Assembly: GCA_900696665.1 (NCBI GenBank)
Contig: CAADGY010000253.1
Coordinates: 1-37,131 of the forward strand
DNA from: an uncultured Acidobacteriota bacterium
Lineage (GTDB): Bacteria; Acidobacteriota; Terriglobia; Bryobacterales; Bryobacteraceae
DNA length: 37,131 bases
Direction of reading: 5' to 3'
In this document: piece after piece, positions 8,322 through 15,954 of the stretch
Position numbering within the stretch: position 1 is the first letter of the stretch
How the letters are laid out: every line of letters begins with the position of its first letter
Translations under genes and position numbers: made by a program
Notes under the pieces: model-generated
What the model was told of the DNA's origin: nothing
Seen by the model: only the letters and a program-made list of their open reading frames with translations
Database searches by the model: none

Positions 8322-9159
8322 CTTTGGACCTTTCCGCTACGACGCGGAGCAGCGGTTGCTGTTCCGCGCGGGCGAGATCGTGCCGCTCGTCCCGAAGGCT
8401 GCTGACACCCTTCATGTTCTGTTGGAGCGGCGGGGACGTATCGTAGAAAAAGCCGAGCTGATGAAGTTGGTGTGGCCCGGCACCAACGTCGAAGATGTAG
8501 GGCTGGCGCGGAACATCTCGTTGCTGCGGAAGGCCCTCGAAGACGAATCCGAAGCAAATCCCTATATTGAGACGATCCCGCGCCGGGGATACCGCTTCGC
8601 CGCACCGGTCTCCACGCCAGGGCTGCCAGGAGCGCGCCCGCCAGCGCTGCGGTGGCACGCCTACCGGCGCTGGCTCATTCTCCTTCTGTGCGTTCTTGGG
8701 CTCGGCGGGTTTGTGCACTACCAGTTCTACGTCCCTTCCCGCTATCTGCCCGATGGCGGCAGATCCGCCAACTTGGCGGTCGCACCGTTCGAGTGCCTCT
8801 GTCCCGGCATGGACGGCGACGGATTTTCCCAGGGGTTCAACGAAGTGCTGGCAGCCAGCCTGTCGAAGCTGAACGGCGTACAGGTCGTCTCACCCGGTAC
8901 CGTTCGCCGGTATCAGCGCGCCGGCTTTTCCATGGCGCTCATGGGGCGCCTTCTGGGGTTGGAGGTCCTGGTGGAAGGGACCATCCAGAAGTTGGGAGAT
9001 CGCTTAAGGACTTCAGTGCGGCTGGTGGACGTGCGCAGCGGAAAGCTGATCTGGGCCGAGATTTATGATGAATCCGCCGCTGATCCCGGCATTGCCCAGA
9101 AGAATATGGCACTGGCCATCGCCCGGGAGGCCGGCGCGCGCTTGTCTGTCTCACGTTGA
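8311..9159 (+). CDS. CadC/ToxR-like winged-helix membrane regulator with FlgO/TolB-like C-terminal domain
   Basis: This encodes 282 residues. Residues 1-98 are an OmpR/PhoB-type winged helix, recognisable from FGPFRYDAEQRLLFRAGE, LVPKAADTLHVLLERRGRIV, ELMKLVWP and YIETIPRRGYRF. A single transmembrane helix lies at 121-140 (WLILLLCVLGLGGFVHYQFY). Residues about 150-282 are outside the cytoplasm and resemble the TolB-N/FlgO-type domain (LAVAPFECL, VEGTIQKLGDRLRTSVRLVD, SGKLIWAEIYDE). Such proteins sense a periplasmic condition and bind DNA directly; they have no phosphate-accepting receiver domain. Its targets are unknown; the divergent oxidoreductase operon is the obvious candidate. Start ATG 8311 is supported by homology rather than by a ribosome binding site. 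Confidence 0.9.
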   Translation: MTYDFGPFRYDAEQRLLFRAGEIVPLVPKAADTLHVLLERRGRIVEKAELMKLVWPGTNVEDVGLARNISLLRKALEDESEANPYIETIPRRGYRFAAPVSTPGLPGARPPALRWHAYRRWLILLLCVLGLGGFVHYQFYVPSRYLPDGGRSANLAVAPFECLCPGMDGDGFSQGFNEVLAASLSKLNGVQVVSPGTVRRYQRAGFSMALMGRLLGLEVLVEGTIQKLGDRLRTSVRLVDVRSGKLIWAEIYDESAADPGIAQKNMALAIAREAGARLSVSR

Positions 9160-9246
9160 TTCAAAAAGGCTTTAAGATTCGCGAAGAGTTTCCGAAGACA
9201 TTCCGAAGCTCCTTTCGCGGCGAATTCTGGCAATACTGCGATCGCG

Positions 9247-10077
9247 ATGATTTCTACAACGGAAGTGACATGGCGGGCTGCGGTGATCTGCCGTTGGACC
9301 GCTCGAATAGCAGGGACGCTCATGGTCCTCTTCTTTCTCGCATTTGCTGTCGGCGAGGGCTTTTCCGAATTCACGCGGCTGACAGTACGGGAAAAGTGGA
9401 TGTTCGCAGGTATGGGCCTGTTGCTTGCCGGTCTGCTTCTTGCTTGGTTCCGGGAAGGGTGGGGCGGCGTTGTTTCTATCGCGGGCTGGAGTCTGATGGT
9501 GATTGTGGAGCGGCGAATGCTCGGGGTCTGGCCGTTCTCGATTGCCGCTGCGACCGGTCTGCTCCATGTGCTGTGCTGGTTGAGGCTTCGGGGTCCGGCG
9601 CCGCCATCGAAGCCACTCTATCGGCGAACCCGGGCGTTTCTCATTCTTCTGGGGGCGGCGCTGATGGCGTTCGTTCTACTTTGCGCGAATGAGATGTTCA
9701 ACCAGCCACCGTTAATGACGCCGGCCTTTCGGCCGTCGCCGGAAATAGTTGGGTCGTGGCGCGCTACTGTGGCAGGGGACGTCGGGGTTGTCTTTGAAAT
9801 AAATTCCGATGGCTCGGTGTCGGGCTCCGTAGGGGACGCTTCGGTGGTCGGCGGCAAGATTGTCTTGAACCGAAGCTGGTTCGGACGTCTTATTCACTGG
9901 CGGACCGATTACCTCATTCGCGGCAGCTTATCGCGCGCCGTCGAGGCCCTTGGTGGAACGGCGGGCAGCCGATTTACAGCTCCCCTGTTCATTCGCGGTT
10001 CAGAACTTGAAGGCTCACTGTTTCTTTTCCACCCCCGAGCGCCAAAGCCACGTAAACTAAAGCTACAAAAACACTGA
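9247..10077 (+). CDS. Multi-helix membrane protein with soluble C-terminal beta domain
   Basis: This encodes 276 residues. There are about five hydrophobic helices in residues 20-150, separated by short loops with arginines on the likely cytoplasmic side. A soluble region of about 110 residues follows, with alternating strands (GSWRATVAGDVGVVFEINSDGSVSG begins near residue 170). The N-terminal part resembles a small membrane domain I have seen described only as a domain of unknown function in acidobacteria. The ATG at 9247 is the first in frame and lacks a clear ribosome binding site, so the true start could be a little downstream at 9322 (MVLFFLAFA). The gene stops 11 bases short of the convergent pduT-like gene. 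No function can be assigned. Confidence 0.7.
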   Translation: MISTTEVTWRAAVICRWTARIAGTLMVLFFLAFAVGEGFSEFTRLTVREKWMFAGMGLLLAGLLLAWFREGWGGVVSIAGWSLMVIVERRMLGVWPFSIAAATGLLHVLCWLRLRGPAPPSKPLYRRTRAFLILLGAALMAFVLLCANEMFNQPPLMTPAFRPSPEIVGSWRATVAGDVGVVFEINSDGSVSGSVGDASVVGGKIVLNRSWFGRLIHWRTDYLIRGSLSRAVEALGGTAGSRFTAPLFIRGSELEGSLFLFHPRAPKPRKLKLQKH

Positions 10078-10107
10078 CGGGGCTGGCTTCAAATCATCTC
10101 CGTCAGT
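10073..10107. terminator. Candidate bidirectional terminator between convergent genes
   Basis: ACTGACGG at 10073-10080 pairs perfectly with CCGTCAGT at 10100-10107 (8 base pairs, 19-base loop). It spans the stop codons of the two convergent genes, the position expected for a shared terminator. The loop is long and there is no clean U-run, so this is tentative. Confidence 0.3.
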
Positions 10108-10640
10108 AATTCCTGGCGAGGGGACGCGATCACGACTTTGTTCACCAGCAGACCCTTGCGGGCAATCGCGCGCGCTCCGGCTTCGACTGCTGCGTTCACT
10201 GCGGCCACGGTTCCTGTCAACGTGGCGAACGCCTTGCCCCCCAGAGCCATCGCCAGGCGTACTTCCAGAAGTTCCACGTTGGCAGCCTTCACGGCGGCGT
10301 CCGCGCCTTCAATCAGCGAAGCGACCGAGAAGGACTCGATAACACCCAGCGCTTCGAGGCGTTCTACTTTGGTGATGCCGCTAATAGCTGGAAAAATCGT
10401 TTCGTGTACGTTCGGGATGACAAACGTGTCGATGACGGAGAAATCGCCTGCTTGCGAGCCTGCATCTACGGCAGCCTGAATTGCCGCGACATCGCCGCGA
10501 ACCATCACCATGTACTTGCCCGAACAAATCGTGCGCGCCAGCACCAGGTCGACGTCGGCCGCTTTCAACATCGCGTCCGCCACCTGAAAGCCCGCGGCGA
10601 TGCTGCCGAGTTCGATCAATCCGATGGAAGTCTTTGCCAT
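10089..10640 (-). CDS. pduT: PduT-like bacterial microcompartment shell protein (tandem BMC domains, FeS site)
   Basis: With the ATG at 10640 the protein has 183 residues, the usual PduT length. Two BMC domains are visible: residues about 4-88 (SIGLIELGSIAAGFQVADAM) and about 98-180 (ALGVIESFSVASLIEGADAA). The motif ARTICSGKYMVMVRGDV matches PduT around its cluster-binding cysteine; here it is Cys39. In Salmonella PduT this cysteine, one from each subunit of the trimer, holds a [4Fe-4S] cluster in the shell pore and is thought to pass electrons to or from PduS. It follows the pduS-like gene by 7 bases. An upstream TTG would add eight residues but overlaps the preceding stop, so I prefer the ATG. 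No other shell gene is present in the window. Confidence 0.88.
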   Translation of the reverse strand: MAKTSIGLIELGSIAAGFQVADAMLKAADVDLVLARTICSGKYMVMVRGDVAAIQAAVDAGSQAGDFSVIDTFVIPNVHETIFPAISGITKVERLEALGVIESFSVASLIEGADAAVKAANVELLEVRLAMALGGKAFATLTGTVAAVNAAVEAGARAIARKGLLVNKVVIASPRQELLTEMI

Positions 10641-10647
10641 TTTTGTA

Positions 10648-11973
10648 TCAGCCGCGGATTTCAATATATTTGTCTGTAACCGAGGTGATCTCGCCGGAGA
10701 TGCTGGCGTGGATGTTCACCCCTAATTCGTCTTTGCCTACACGAGCCACGGGGTCATTCCTGGAAACGCGATCCCCTTGCCGCACTACCGGTGCCGCCGG
10801 GCTTCCGGCGTGTTGTGACAATTTCAAGCGGACCTGTTCCGGCGTGAAGCCGATGTTTTCGAATGGCGTCTCCGCCTCATATTCCTCTACCTTGAGCCGT
10901 TTTCGCAGCATGGATAAGGGCACCCGCCGGTATTCTTTCATGGGATGAACGCGTACCGGTTTCTGCTGCACAAATTTGATACCTGCCGACCGCATGTCGC
11001 GTTTTCCCTGGTCGCAGGCTTCTTTCGGGTAGAGGTCTTCGGGGCAGGCGTAGAGGGTGCAAAGCCCACAGGCACAGCAAAGCTCACTCCATTGATTCCA
11101 ATGTTCCGCGCCAGTGCTGGTGAAGCCGAGGCTGCGCATCACTTTGTGCGGCTGTACTTCGTAGCCGAGCAGGTAGCGTGGGCAGAACTCTGTGCAGTAG
11201 CTGCACTGATCGCACGCCGATTTTCCGATGCGGTTCATGTTTTCCTGGGGCTGGTTCTTGCGGGTAATGAGGTAGTGGTTCTTCGGCAGGACGATGAGAC
11301 CGCCGGTAGTTTTCGTCACCACTTCATCCAGATCGAAGCACAACGTGCCCATCATGATGCCGCTGACAAAGATGCCAAAATCGGAATCAACGGCGCCACC
11401 AGCCAATCGCACCACATCACGGAACGGCGTTCCGACAGGGACCCAGAACGATTTGGGATGGTGCACGGCGCCGGCGATCGAAAGAAATTTTTGAGTGACG
11501 GGAATACCCTGTTCGGCGAAATGCACGTTGTACAGAGTCTCCACGTTGTTGACCACACAGCCGATTTGCAGCGGAATACCGCCCGCGGGAATCAGCCGTC
11601 CCGTTGCGGTATAGACAAGTTCGTATTCGTCTCCGGACGGATAGAAATCTCCGAGCAGCACCATCTCAATCCCGCCGGCTTTGGCATGGGGTTCAATCGC
11701 GCGAATCGCCTCCGTGTTTTTCTCTTTAATACCGAACTTGCCCTGCCGCGCGCCGGTGGACGCCATCATCAGGCGCATTCCGGAAACCGTCTCCTCCGGA
11801 AACCGCTTCATCAGTTCGAAGTCTTTGTGAAGTAAAGGCTCGCACTCCGCGCCATTCGCAAGCATGTATTCCACCTTCGAATTCGCTTTCACGTAGGTGG
11901 GAAAGCCGGCGCCCCCAGCACCGACTACGCCGAGTTCTTTCAGTTTCCCGCTCAGATTGTTTGGAGCCAACAA
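10648..11973 (-). CDS. pduS: PduS-like RnfC-family flavin/FeS oxidoreductase
   Basis: This encodes 441 residues. The N-terminal flavin/NAD-binding part has GVVGAGGAGFPTYVK (residues 15-29) and NGAECEP (40-46), as in RnfC, NuoF and PduS. Two [4Fe-4S] ligand sets follow: C254/C257/C260/C264 and a second group around C299-C310. The C-terminus (residues about 390-441) is a biotinyl/barrel-sandwich-like domain. PduS is known as a cob(II)alamin reductase that works with PduT and adenosyltransferase PduO. The start is unusual: an in-frame TAA sits two codons upstream, leaving only two adjacent TTG codons (11973 and 11970) before conserved sequence. It lies 39 bases after an unknown gene and directly before pduT. 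Confidence 0.88.
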   Translation of the reverse strand: MLAPNNLSGKLKELGVVGAGGAGFPTYVKANSKVEYMLANGAECEPLLHKDFELMKRFPEETVSGMRLMMASTGARQGKFGIKEKNTEAIRAIEPHAKAGGIEMVLLGDFYPSGDEYELVYTATGRLIPAGGIPLQIGCVVNNVETLYNVHFAEQGIPVTQKFLSIAGAVHHPKSFWVPVGTPFRDVVRLAGGAVDSDFGIFVSGIMMGTLCFDLDEVVTKTTGGLIVLPKNHYLITRKNQPQENMNRIGKSACDQCSYCTEFCPRYLLGYEVQPHKVMRSLGFTSTGAEHWNQWSELCCACGLCTLYACPEDLYPKEACDQGKRDMRSAGIKFVQQKPVRVHPMKEYRRVPLSMLRKRLKVEEYEAETPFENIGFTPEQVRLKLSQHAGSPAAPVVRQGDRVSRNDPVARVGKDELGVNIHASISGEITSVTDKYIEIRG

Positions 11974-12012
11974 TCCAGCTTAGCAGTGCCGGGTGCGGGA
12001 CGGTTCAACGGT

Positions 12013-12405
12013 TCAGGCCCGGCGGCCGGTTGCGTCCCCCATTGCGGGCGTCACCCCCACAAGGTGCGCGCTGTGTTCCTCCAGGTCGGCCAGGGAAGGA
12101 GTGATTAGTGTTTTTTCGAGGTCTTCGCCCGTTTTCAAAACCCTCTTCAGATGCAGCGCGGCCAGTCTCGTGACCCACGGATCCGTGATTGGACGGCCGG
12201 TTTTCCTCGACAAAGCGAGCAGATCGGTGTGCATAAGGGAAATGACGCGATCGTAGCTCTCGTCTCCGGTCGTGATATGAAACTTCACATCTATGGAATC
12301 GCTGTGCCGTATGGAGATGGCGTTCTGAAGCCATCTGAATTCCACGAGCCACGTGCGTTCGAATGGGTCTGGCCCGGCTTCAAACCGGCGGAAGTTCTCG
12401 ATCAT
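12013..12405 (-). CDS. Conserved-looking protein of unknown function between folE and pduS
   Basis: This encodes 130 residues with no signal peptide or membrane helix and no cysteine. The first half reads as strands (RTWLVEFRWLQNAISIRHSDSIDVKFHI), the second as amphipathic helices (VISLMHTDLLALSRKTGR, DPWVTRLAALHLKRVL, TPSLADLEEHSAHL). Codon use and compactness look like those of its neighbours. It starts 42 bases after folE and ends 39 bases before pduS on the same strand, so it probably belongs to the same transcript. I do not recognise its family. A role in pterin or cobalamin-linked electron transfer would be suggested only by position. Confidence 0.7.
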   Translation of the reverse strand: MIENFRRFEAGPDPFERTWLVEFRWLQNAISIRHSDSIDVKFHITTGDESYDRVISLMHTDLLALSRKTGRPITDPWVTRLAALHLKRVLKTGEDLEKTLITPSLADLEEHSAHLVGVTPAMGDATGRRA

Positions 12406-12447
12406 TCGATTTGATGATAACCGACGGGTGGCGGCGCGAGCAGTGGT

Positions 12448-13062
12448 TTACCTGCCCAGCGAGTCCTGGTTGACGAGTGAAAGAAACTCGTCGCGTGTCT
12501 CCTTGCGGTCGCGAAAGCCGCCCAGCATGGCGCTGGTCACGGTGCCGGAATGCTGTTTTTCAACGCCGCGCATCATCATGCAAAAATGCCGCGCTTCGCA
12601 AATGACCCCCACTCCCTTGGGGTCGACGACGTTCTGTATCGTCTCGGCGATTTCGCGGGTGAGACGTTCCTGCACCTGAAGGCGCCGGGCGAACATGTCC
12701 ACGATCCGCGGAATCTTGCTCAGCCCGATGACCTTGTCCTTCGGCAGATAAGCTACATGAACCTTCCCGAAAAACGGCAGCAGGTGATGCTCGCACAAGC
12801 TGAAGAACTCGATGTTCTTCACGATCACCATCTCGTCGTATGTCACCGAGAATAGCGCACCATTAACGATTCTTTTTACGTCCATGCTGTAGCCGCTCGT
12901 CAGAAAGCGATAAGCTTTACCCGCGCGCGCCGGTGTCTGGACCAGACCCTCGCGTGTGGGATCTTCGCCAAGGCGCATCAGCACCTGTTTCATGAGGTCG
13001 GCAATGCTTTCTTCTTCCGGCCTGGGTAATTCCACAACTGCTTTTCTTTCGCTCATATCCAT
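12448..13062 (-). CDS. folE: GTP cyclohydrolase I
   Basis: This encodes 204 residues and covers the whole GTP cyclohydrolase I family. The enzyme opens GTP to give 7,8-dihydroneopterin triphosphate, the first step to folate, biopterin and queuosine precursors. The zinc ligands are in place: C90 and H93 in [19 protein letters not shown] and C161 in [15 protein letters not shown]. The N-terminal helix pattern ([22 protein letters not shown]) and substrate-pocket residues around [20 protein letters not shown] are typical. It begins 2 bases after the second PTPS-family gene, so the two are translated from one message. Because it has the C/H/C zinc set it is the zinc-dependent FolE, not the metal-flexible FolE2 type. 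Confidence 0.97.
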   Translation of the reverse strand: MDMSERKAVVELPRPEEESIADLMKQVLMRLGEDPTREGLVQTPARAGKAYRFLTSGYSMDVKRIVNGALFSVTYDEMVIVKNIEFFSLCEHHLLPFFGKVHVAYLPKDKVIGLSKIPRIVDMFARRLQVQERLTREIAETIQNVVDPKGVGVICEARHFCMMMRGVEKQHSGTVTSAMLGGFRDRKETRDEFLSLVNQDSLGR

Positions 13063-13064
13063 CG

Positions 13065-13484
13065 TTACGGATTCGCCGTTCTCAGTTCAATTCTGTTGTT
13101 TTTCGTTTCTTCCAGGCGGACGGTATCAAGCCGAGGCCACCCGGCAGGCCAGTCTTTCCGCAGCCTGCATCCGATCACAAAAGCCAGAGACTCCGTTGTC
13201 GGGGTCATGCTTTCGAACTCCGGCACTTCGACATTCAGGTTACGGTGGTCCAGCGCCCGAACGACCTTCTCCTGCACGATTCCATCCAGATCGCTAAGAC
13301 GCATCACTGTTCCGGAGCGCTCCTCGACCGGTCCGCACACGCTCACATCCAGCACATAGTCATGACCATGGCCGAACGGGTTATTGCATTTGCCATAGAG
13401 TTCGCGGTTTTCCTCTTGTGAGAGCCCCGCCGCATGGAGCCGGTGCGATGCGGAAAACCGGTACCGGCGTGTCAGACGGATCAT
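13065..13484 (-). CDS. 6-pyruvoyltetrahydropterin synthase / QueD family protein, canonical active site
   Basis: This encodes 139 residues. Zinc ligands are His14 (FSASH), His39 and His41 (GHGH). The catalytic Cys33 is present in [16 protein letters not shown], the pattern of true PTPS enzymes, and Asp79-His80 (ALDHRNLN) and Glu in RLEETKNN complete the usual proton relay. The enzyme acts on dihydroneopterin triphosphate made by FolE. Products in this family are 6-pyruvoyltetrahydropterin (biopterin route) or 6-carboxytetrahydropterin (QueD, queuosine route); the sequence alone does not decide. It overlaps the preceding paralogue by four bases (ATGA) and is followed by folE after two bases. 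Confidence 0.93.
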   Translation of the reverse strand: MIRLTRRYRFSASHRLHAAGLSQEENRELYGKCNNPFGHGHDYVLDVSVCGPVEERSGTVMRLSDLDGIVQEKVVRALDHRNLNVEVPEFESMTPTTESLAFVIGCRLRKDWPAGWPRLDTVRLEETKNNRIELRTANP

Positions 13485-13897
13485 CCTTCGTCTCCCGAAT
13501 AATCTACATACAGATCTTCGGTTTCATAGAGCCGGACGGAATGTAGACGCACGCCGTTCACGTTCAGACTTGGCGCGAGCCGGCGCCAGATCTCAATCGC
13601 AACATTTTCCGTGGTGGGGATGACACGGTCGAATGGAGGAACCTCATGGTTCAGAAACCGGTGATCCATTGGCTCGACCACGTGCCGGTAAATGATTTCC
13701 TTGAGCTGTTTCAGATCGAAAACCATTCCCGTGACCGGATCAGGCTGGCCTTCGAGTGTCACCTCGAGAACGTAATTGTGCCCGTGCCCATGCGGGTTGG
13801 CTGCCGCTCCGTACATCGCATGGTTTTCCGCATCTGAAAGATCCGCACGGCGGCAGACGTGCGAAGCGGAGAATTCCGCTCGTCGCGTGATAAACAT
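13481..13897 (-). CDS. 6-pyruvoyltetrahydropterin synthase paralogue lacking the catalytic cysteine
   Basis: This encodes 138 residues from the ATG at 13897; the frame is open further upstream but homology starts here (MFITRRAEFSASH). The zinc ligands His13, His38 and His40 are kept (GHGHNY), as are the Asp-His pair in MDHRFLN and a Glu in RLYETEDLY. The residue that should be the catalytic Cys is Ala32: the motif reads YGAAANPHGHGH instead of YGKCNNPxGHGH. It is not the Glu-for-Cys change of the PTPS-III folate group either. Another cysteine, Cys15, sits two residues after the first zinc His. It is the first gene of the pterin cluster. It could have a different reaction, act as a partner subunit, or use Cys15; these are guesses. 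Confidence 0.9.
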   Translation of the reverse strand: MFITRRAEFSASHVCRRADLSDAENHAMYGAAANPHGHGHNYVLEVTLEGQPDPVTGMVFDLKQLKEIIYRHVVEPMDHRFLNHEVPPFDRVIPTTENVAIEIWRRLAPSLNVNGVRLHSVRLYETEDLYVDYSGDEG

Positions 13898-13943
13898 CTC
13901 CAGTACAATTGGATGCCTCAAGCAGGCCCGGCGATACTCTAAA

Positions 13944-14480
13944 ATGAAAATATATACGATGCGTAGCCCTACCGTGGACCGCGTGCTGCAGGTCCTGATT
14001 GGCATTCTTTTCGTTGCACTTGTGTACGTGGTCACGGATGGAATCCGTGAGCCGGTTGTCGTGGTCGGCGACACGGCGCCGAGGTTCAGTGTTGTGACCG
14101 ACTCCGGTTTGAAAGTGAGCCGTTCGGAATTTGGCGGAAAGCTTCTGGTGCTGAATTTCTGGGCGACCTGGTGTCCTCCCTGCATTGAAGAGTTGCCGTC
14201 TCTCAACGCACTGCACCGACAGTTTTCGCCTTCCGGGCTAGTGGTTCTCGGTGTCAGTGTAGATCGTAACGAGAGCGTCTATCGCAATTTTCTGAAACGC
14301 GCCAACATCGAATTCCTGACGGCCCGTGACCCGAATGCCAATATCAGCGCTGACTACGGCACTTTCAAATATCCGGAAACCTACGTAATTGACCGGAACG
14401 GCAAAGTGGTGTTGAAGATCATCAGTTCCACCAACTGGACCGATGAGAAGATGGTAAGCTACATCAAGTCTTTGCTGTGA
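13944..14480 (+). CDS. TlpA-type membrane-anchored thioredoxin
   Basis: This encodes 178 residues from the ATG at 13944 (a second ATG at 13959 is also possible). One transmembrane helix lies at about residues 13-32 (RVLQVLIGILFVALVYVV), anchoring a periplasmic thioredoxin/AhpC-TSA domain. The redox motif is WCPPC (Cys77, Cys80) in LNFWATWCPPCIEELPSL, and the cis-Pro region reads FKYPETYVIDRNGKVV. TlpA/ResA proteins reduce disulfides outside the cytoplasm, for example in cytochrome c maturation or for copper delivery; the client here is unknown. It is divergent from the pterin cluster with 46 bases between starts, and leads a run of three + strand genes. Confidence 0.92.
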   Translation: MKIYTMRSPTVDRVLQVLIGILFVALVYVVTDGIREPVVVVGDTAPRFSVVTDSGLKVSRSEFGGKLLVLNFWATWCPPCIEELPSLNALHRQFSPSGLVVLGVSVDRNESVYRNFLKRANIEFLTARDPNANISADYGTFKYPETYVIDRNGKVVLKIISSTNWTDEKMVSYIKSLL

Positions 14481-14506
14481 AGGGCGGGCGTTCCTCGCCC
14501 CACGGT

Positions 14507-15946
14507 ATGCCGATGATAGCCTCAGAACTCAAGCAGCGGCTGGTTGACATCGCGGGCGGCCGTGGTGTTCTGGATCGGCCCGAAGATCTTCTGCTCTATG
14601 AATACGACGGCGGCGTTGACAAAGGCCGCCCGGACCTGGTCGTCTTTCCACGAACCACGGCGGAAGTTGCGGCAATTCTCGCAGCCGCGAAAGAGTCCCG
14701 TGTTCCGGTTGTGGGCCGGGGGGCGGGTACGGGGCTGAGCGGCGGAGCCATCCCACGCGCGGGCGGCTTGATGGTTGCTTTCGCGCGCATGAACCGCATG
14801 CTCGACATCGATTTACCGAGTGAGCGCGCTGTGGTGCAACCGGGCGTGGTGAACCTGGATATTACACTTGCGGTGCAACCACAGAAGTATTTCTTTGCAC
14901 CAGACCCTTCCAGCCAGAAGGCGTGCACCATCGGCGGCAACGTTGCGGAGAACGCCGGTGGGCCTCACACCCTGGCTTACGGCGTCACCACCAATCACGT
15001 TCTCGGGCTCGAGTGCGTGACGCCGGACGGGACTGTCTTCAATACTGGCGGAAAAGAGCCGGATCATCCGGGATACGATCTCACCGGATTGTTAACGGGT
15101 TCCGAAGGCACCATGGCGCTGGTCACCAAAGTGATAGTCCGCCTGATGCGGCAGCCCGAAATGGTAAAAACAATTCTTGCCATCTATGACTCGAACGAGG
15201 ATGCGGGAGATACCGTCGCCGAAATCACCGCCCGCGGCATCACTCCGGTTGCCGTCGAGATGCTGGATGGCGTGATGCTCCGGATGGTGGAGGAAGCCAC
15301 CCATGCCGGGTATCCCATGGATGCGGCCGCTGTGCTCCTGATCGAACTCGAGGGGCTGAAGGAGGCCGTAGAAGAGCAGGTAGAGCAGGTCCGCGAAGCC
15401 TGTTTGGCTTCACGGGCACGCGAGTTCAGGGTCGCACGTTCCACCGGGGAACGGGATCTTCTTTGGAAGGGCCGCAAGAACGCCTTCGGAGCCGTGGGCC
15501 GCGTCAGTCCTTTCTACTACGTGCAGGACGGCGTGGTGCCGCGAATGCAAATTGCCCGGACGCTTCACTACATCAATGGCGTTTCGAAGCGTTACGGCCT
15601 GACGATCAGCAACATCTTCCACGCGGGTGACGGAAACATGCACCCCATCATTCTGTTTGACGCCCGGAAACCCGGCGAGTTGAAGCAGGCGCAGCGCGCG
15701 GGAGAAGACATCCTGGAATACTGTATTTCCGTGGGCGGTTCCATTACAGGCGAACACGGCGTGGGGATGGAAAAAATGGAGCTGATGAGCAAGCAGTTTT
15801 CCGGTGAAACCCTCGATATGATGCGCCGCCTGAAGGCTCTGTTCGATCCCGAGGGCCGTTTAAATCCCGGTAAGCTCCTTCCCACCGGCAAGGGGTGCAT
15901 CGAGATCCGGCAGCCTGCGATTACCGGCGCCGGCACAGTTTATTAA
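14507..15946 (+). CDS. FAD-linked oxidase, glycolate/D-lactate oxidase GlcD type
   Basis: This encodes 479 residues from the ATG at 14507; an ATG two codons later is equally likely. The PCMH-type FAD-binding domain shows VVGRGAGTGLSGGAIP, SSQKACTIGGNVAENAGGP and GSEGTMALVTKVIVRL. The C-terminal FAD-oxidase domain contains NIFHAGDGNMHPIILFD and SITGEHGVGMEKMELM, with the histidines that bind metal and substrate in this family. Enzymes of this kind oxidise 2-hydroxy acids such as glycolate or D-lactate. GlcE and GlcF, partners of GlcD in the three-part glycolate oxidase, are absent, so it may work alone or with genes elsewhere. It begins 26 bases after the tlpA-like gene and ends 8 bases before the next. 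Confidence 0.92.
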   Translation: MPMIASELKQRLVDIAGGRGVLDRPEDLLLYEYDGGVDKGRPDLVVFPRTTAEVAAILAAAKESRVPVVGRGAGTGLSGGAIPRAGGLMVAFARMNRMLDIDLPSERAVVQPGVVNLDITLAVQPQKYFFAPDPSSQKACTIGGNVAENAGGPHTLAYGVTTNHVLGLECVTPDGTVFNTGGKEPDHPGYDLTGLLTGSEGTMALVTKVIVRLMRQPEMVKTILAIYDSNEDAGDTVAEITARGITPVAVEMLDGVMLRMVEEATHAGYPMDAAAVLLIELEGLKEAVEEQVEQVREACLASRAREFRVARSTGERDLLWKGRKNAFGAVGRVSPFYYVQDGVVPRMQIARTLHYINGVSKRYGLTISNIFHAGDGNMHPIILFDARKPGELKQAQRAGEDILEYCISVGGSITGEHGVGMEKMELMSKQFSGETLDMMRRLKALFDPEGRLNPGKLLPTGKGCIEIRQPAITGAGTVY

Positions 15947-15954
15947 AGGAAGCT

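Noticed and set aside
10945..11835. 296-codon plus-strand frame opposite pduS
   Set aside because: The minus strand has well-defined PduS with FeS cysteine sets; the plus frame is a shadow.
13481..13897. PTPS-III type folate enzyme for the first PTPS paralogue
   Set aside because: That group has Glu at the Cys position; here it is Ala.
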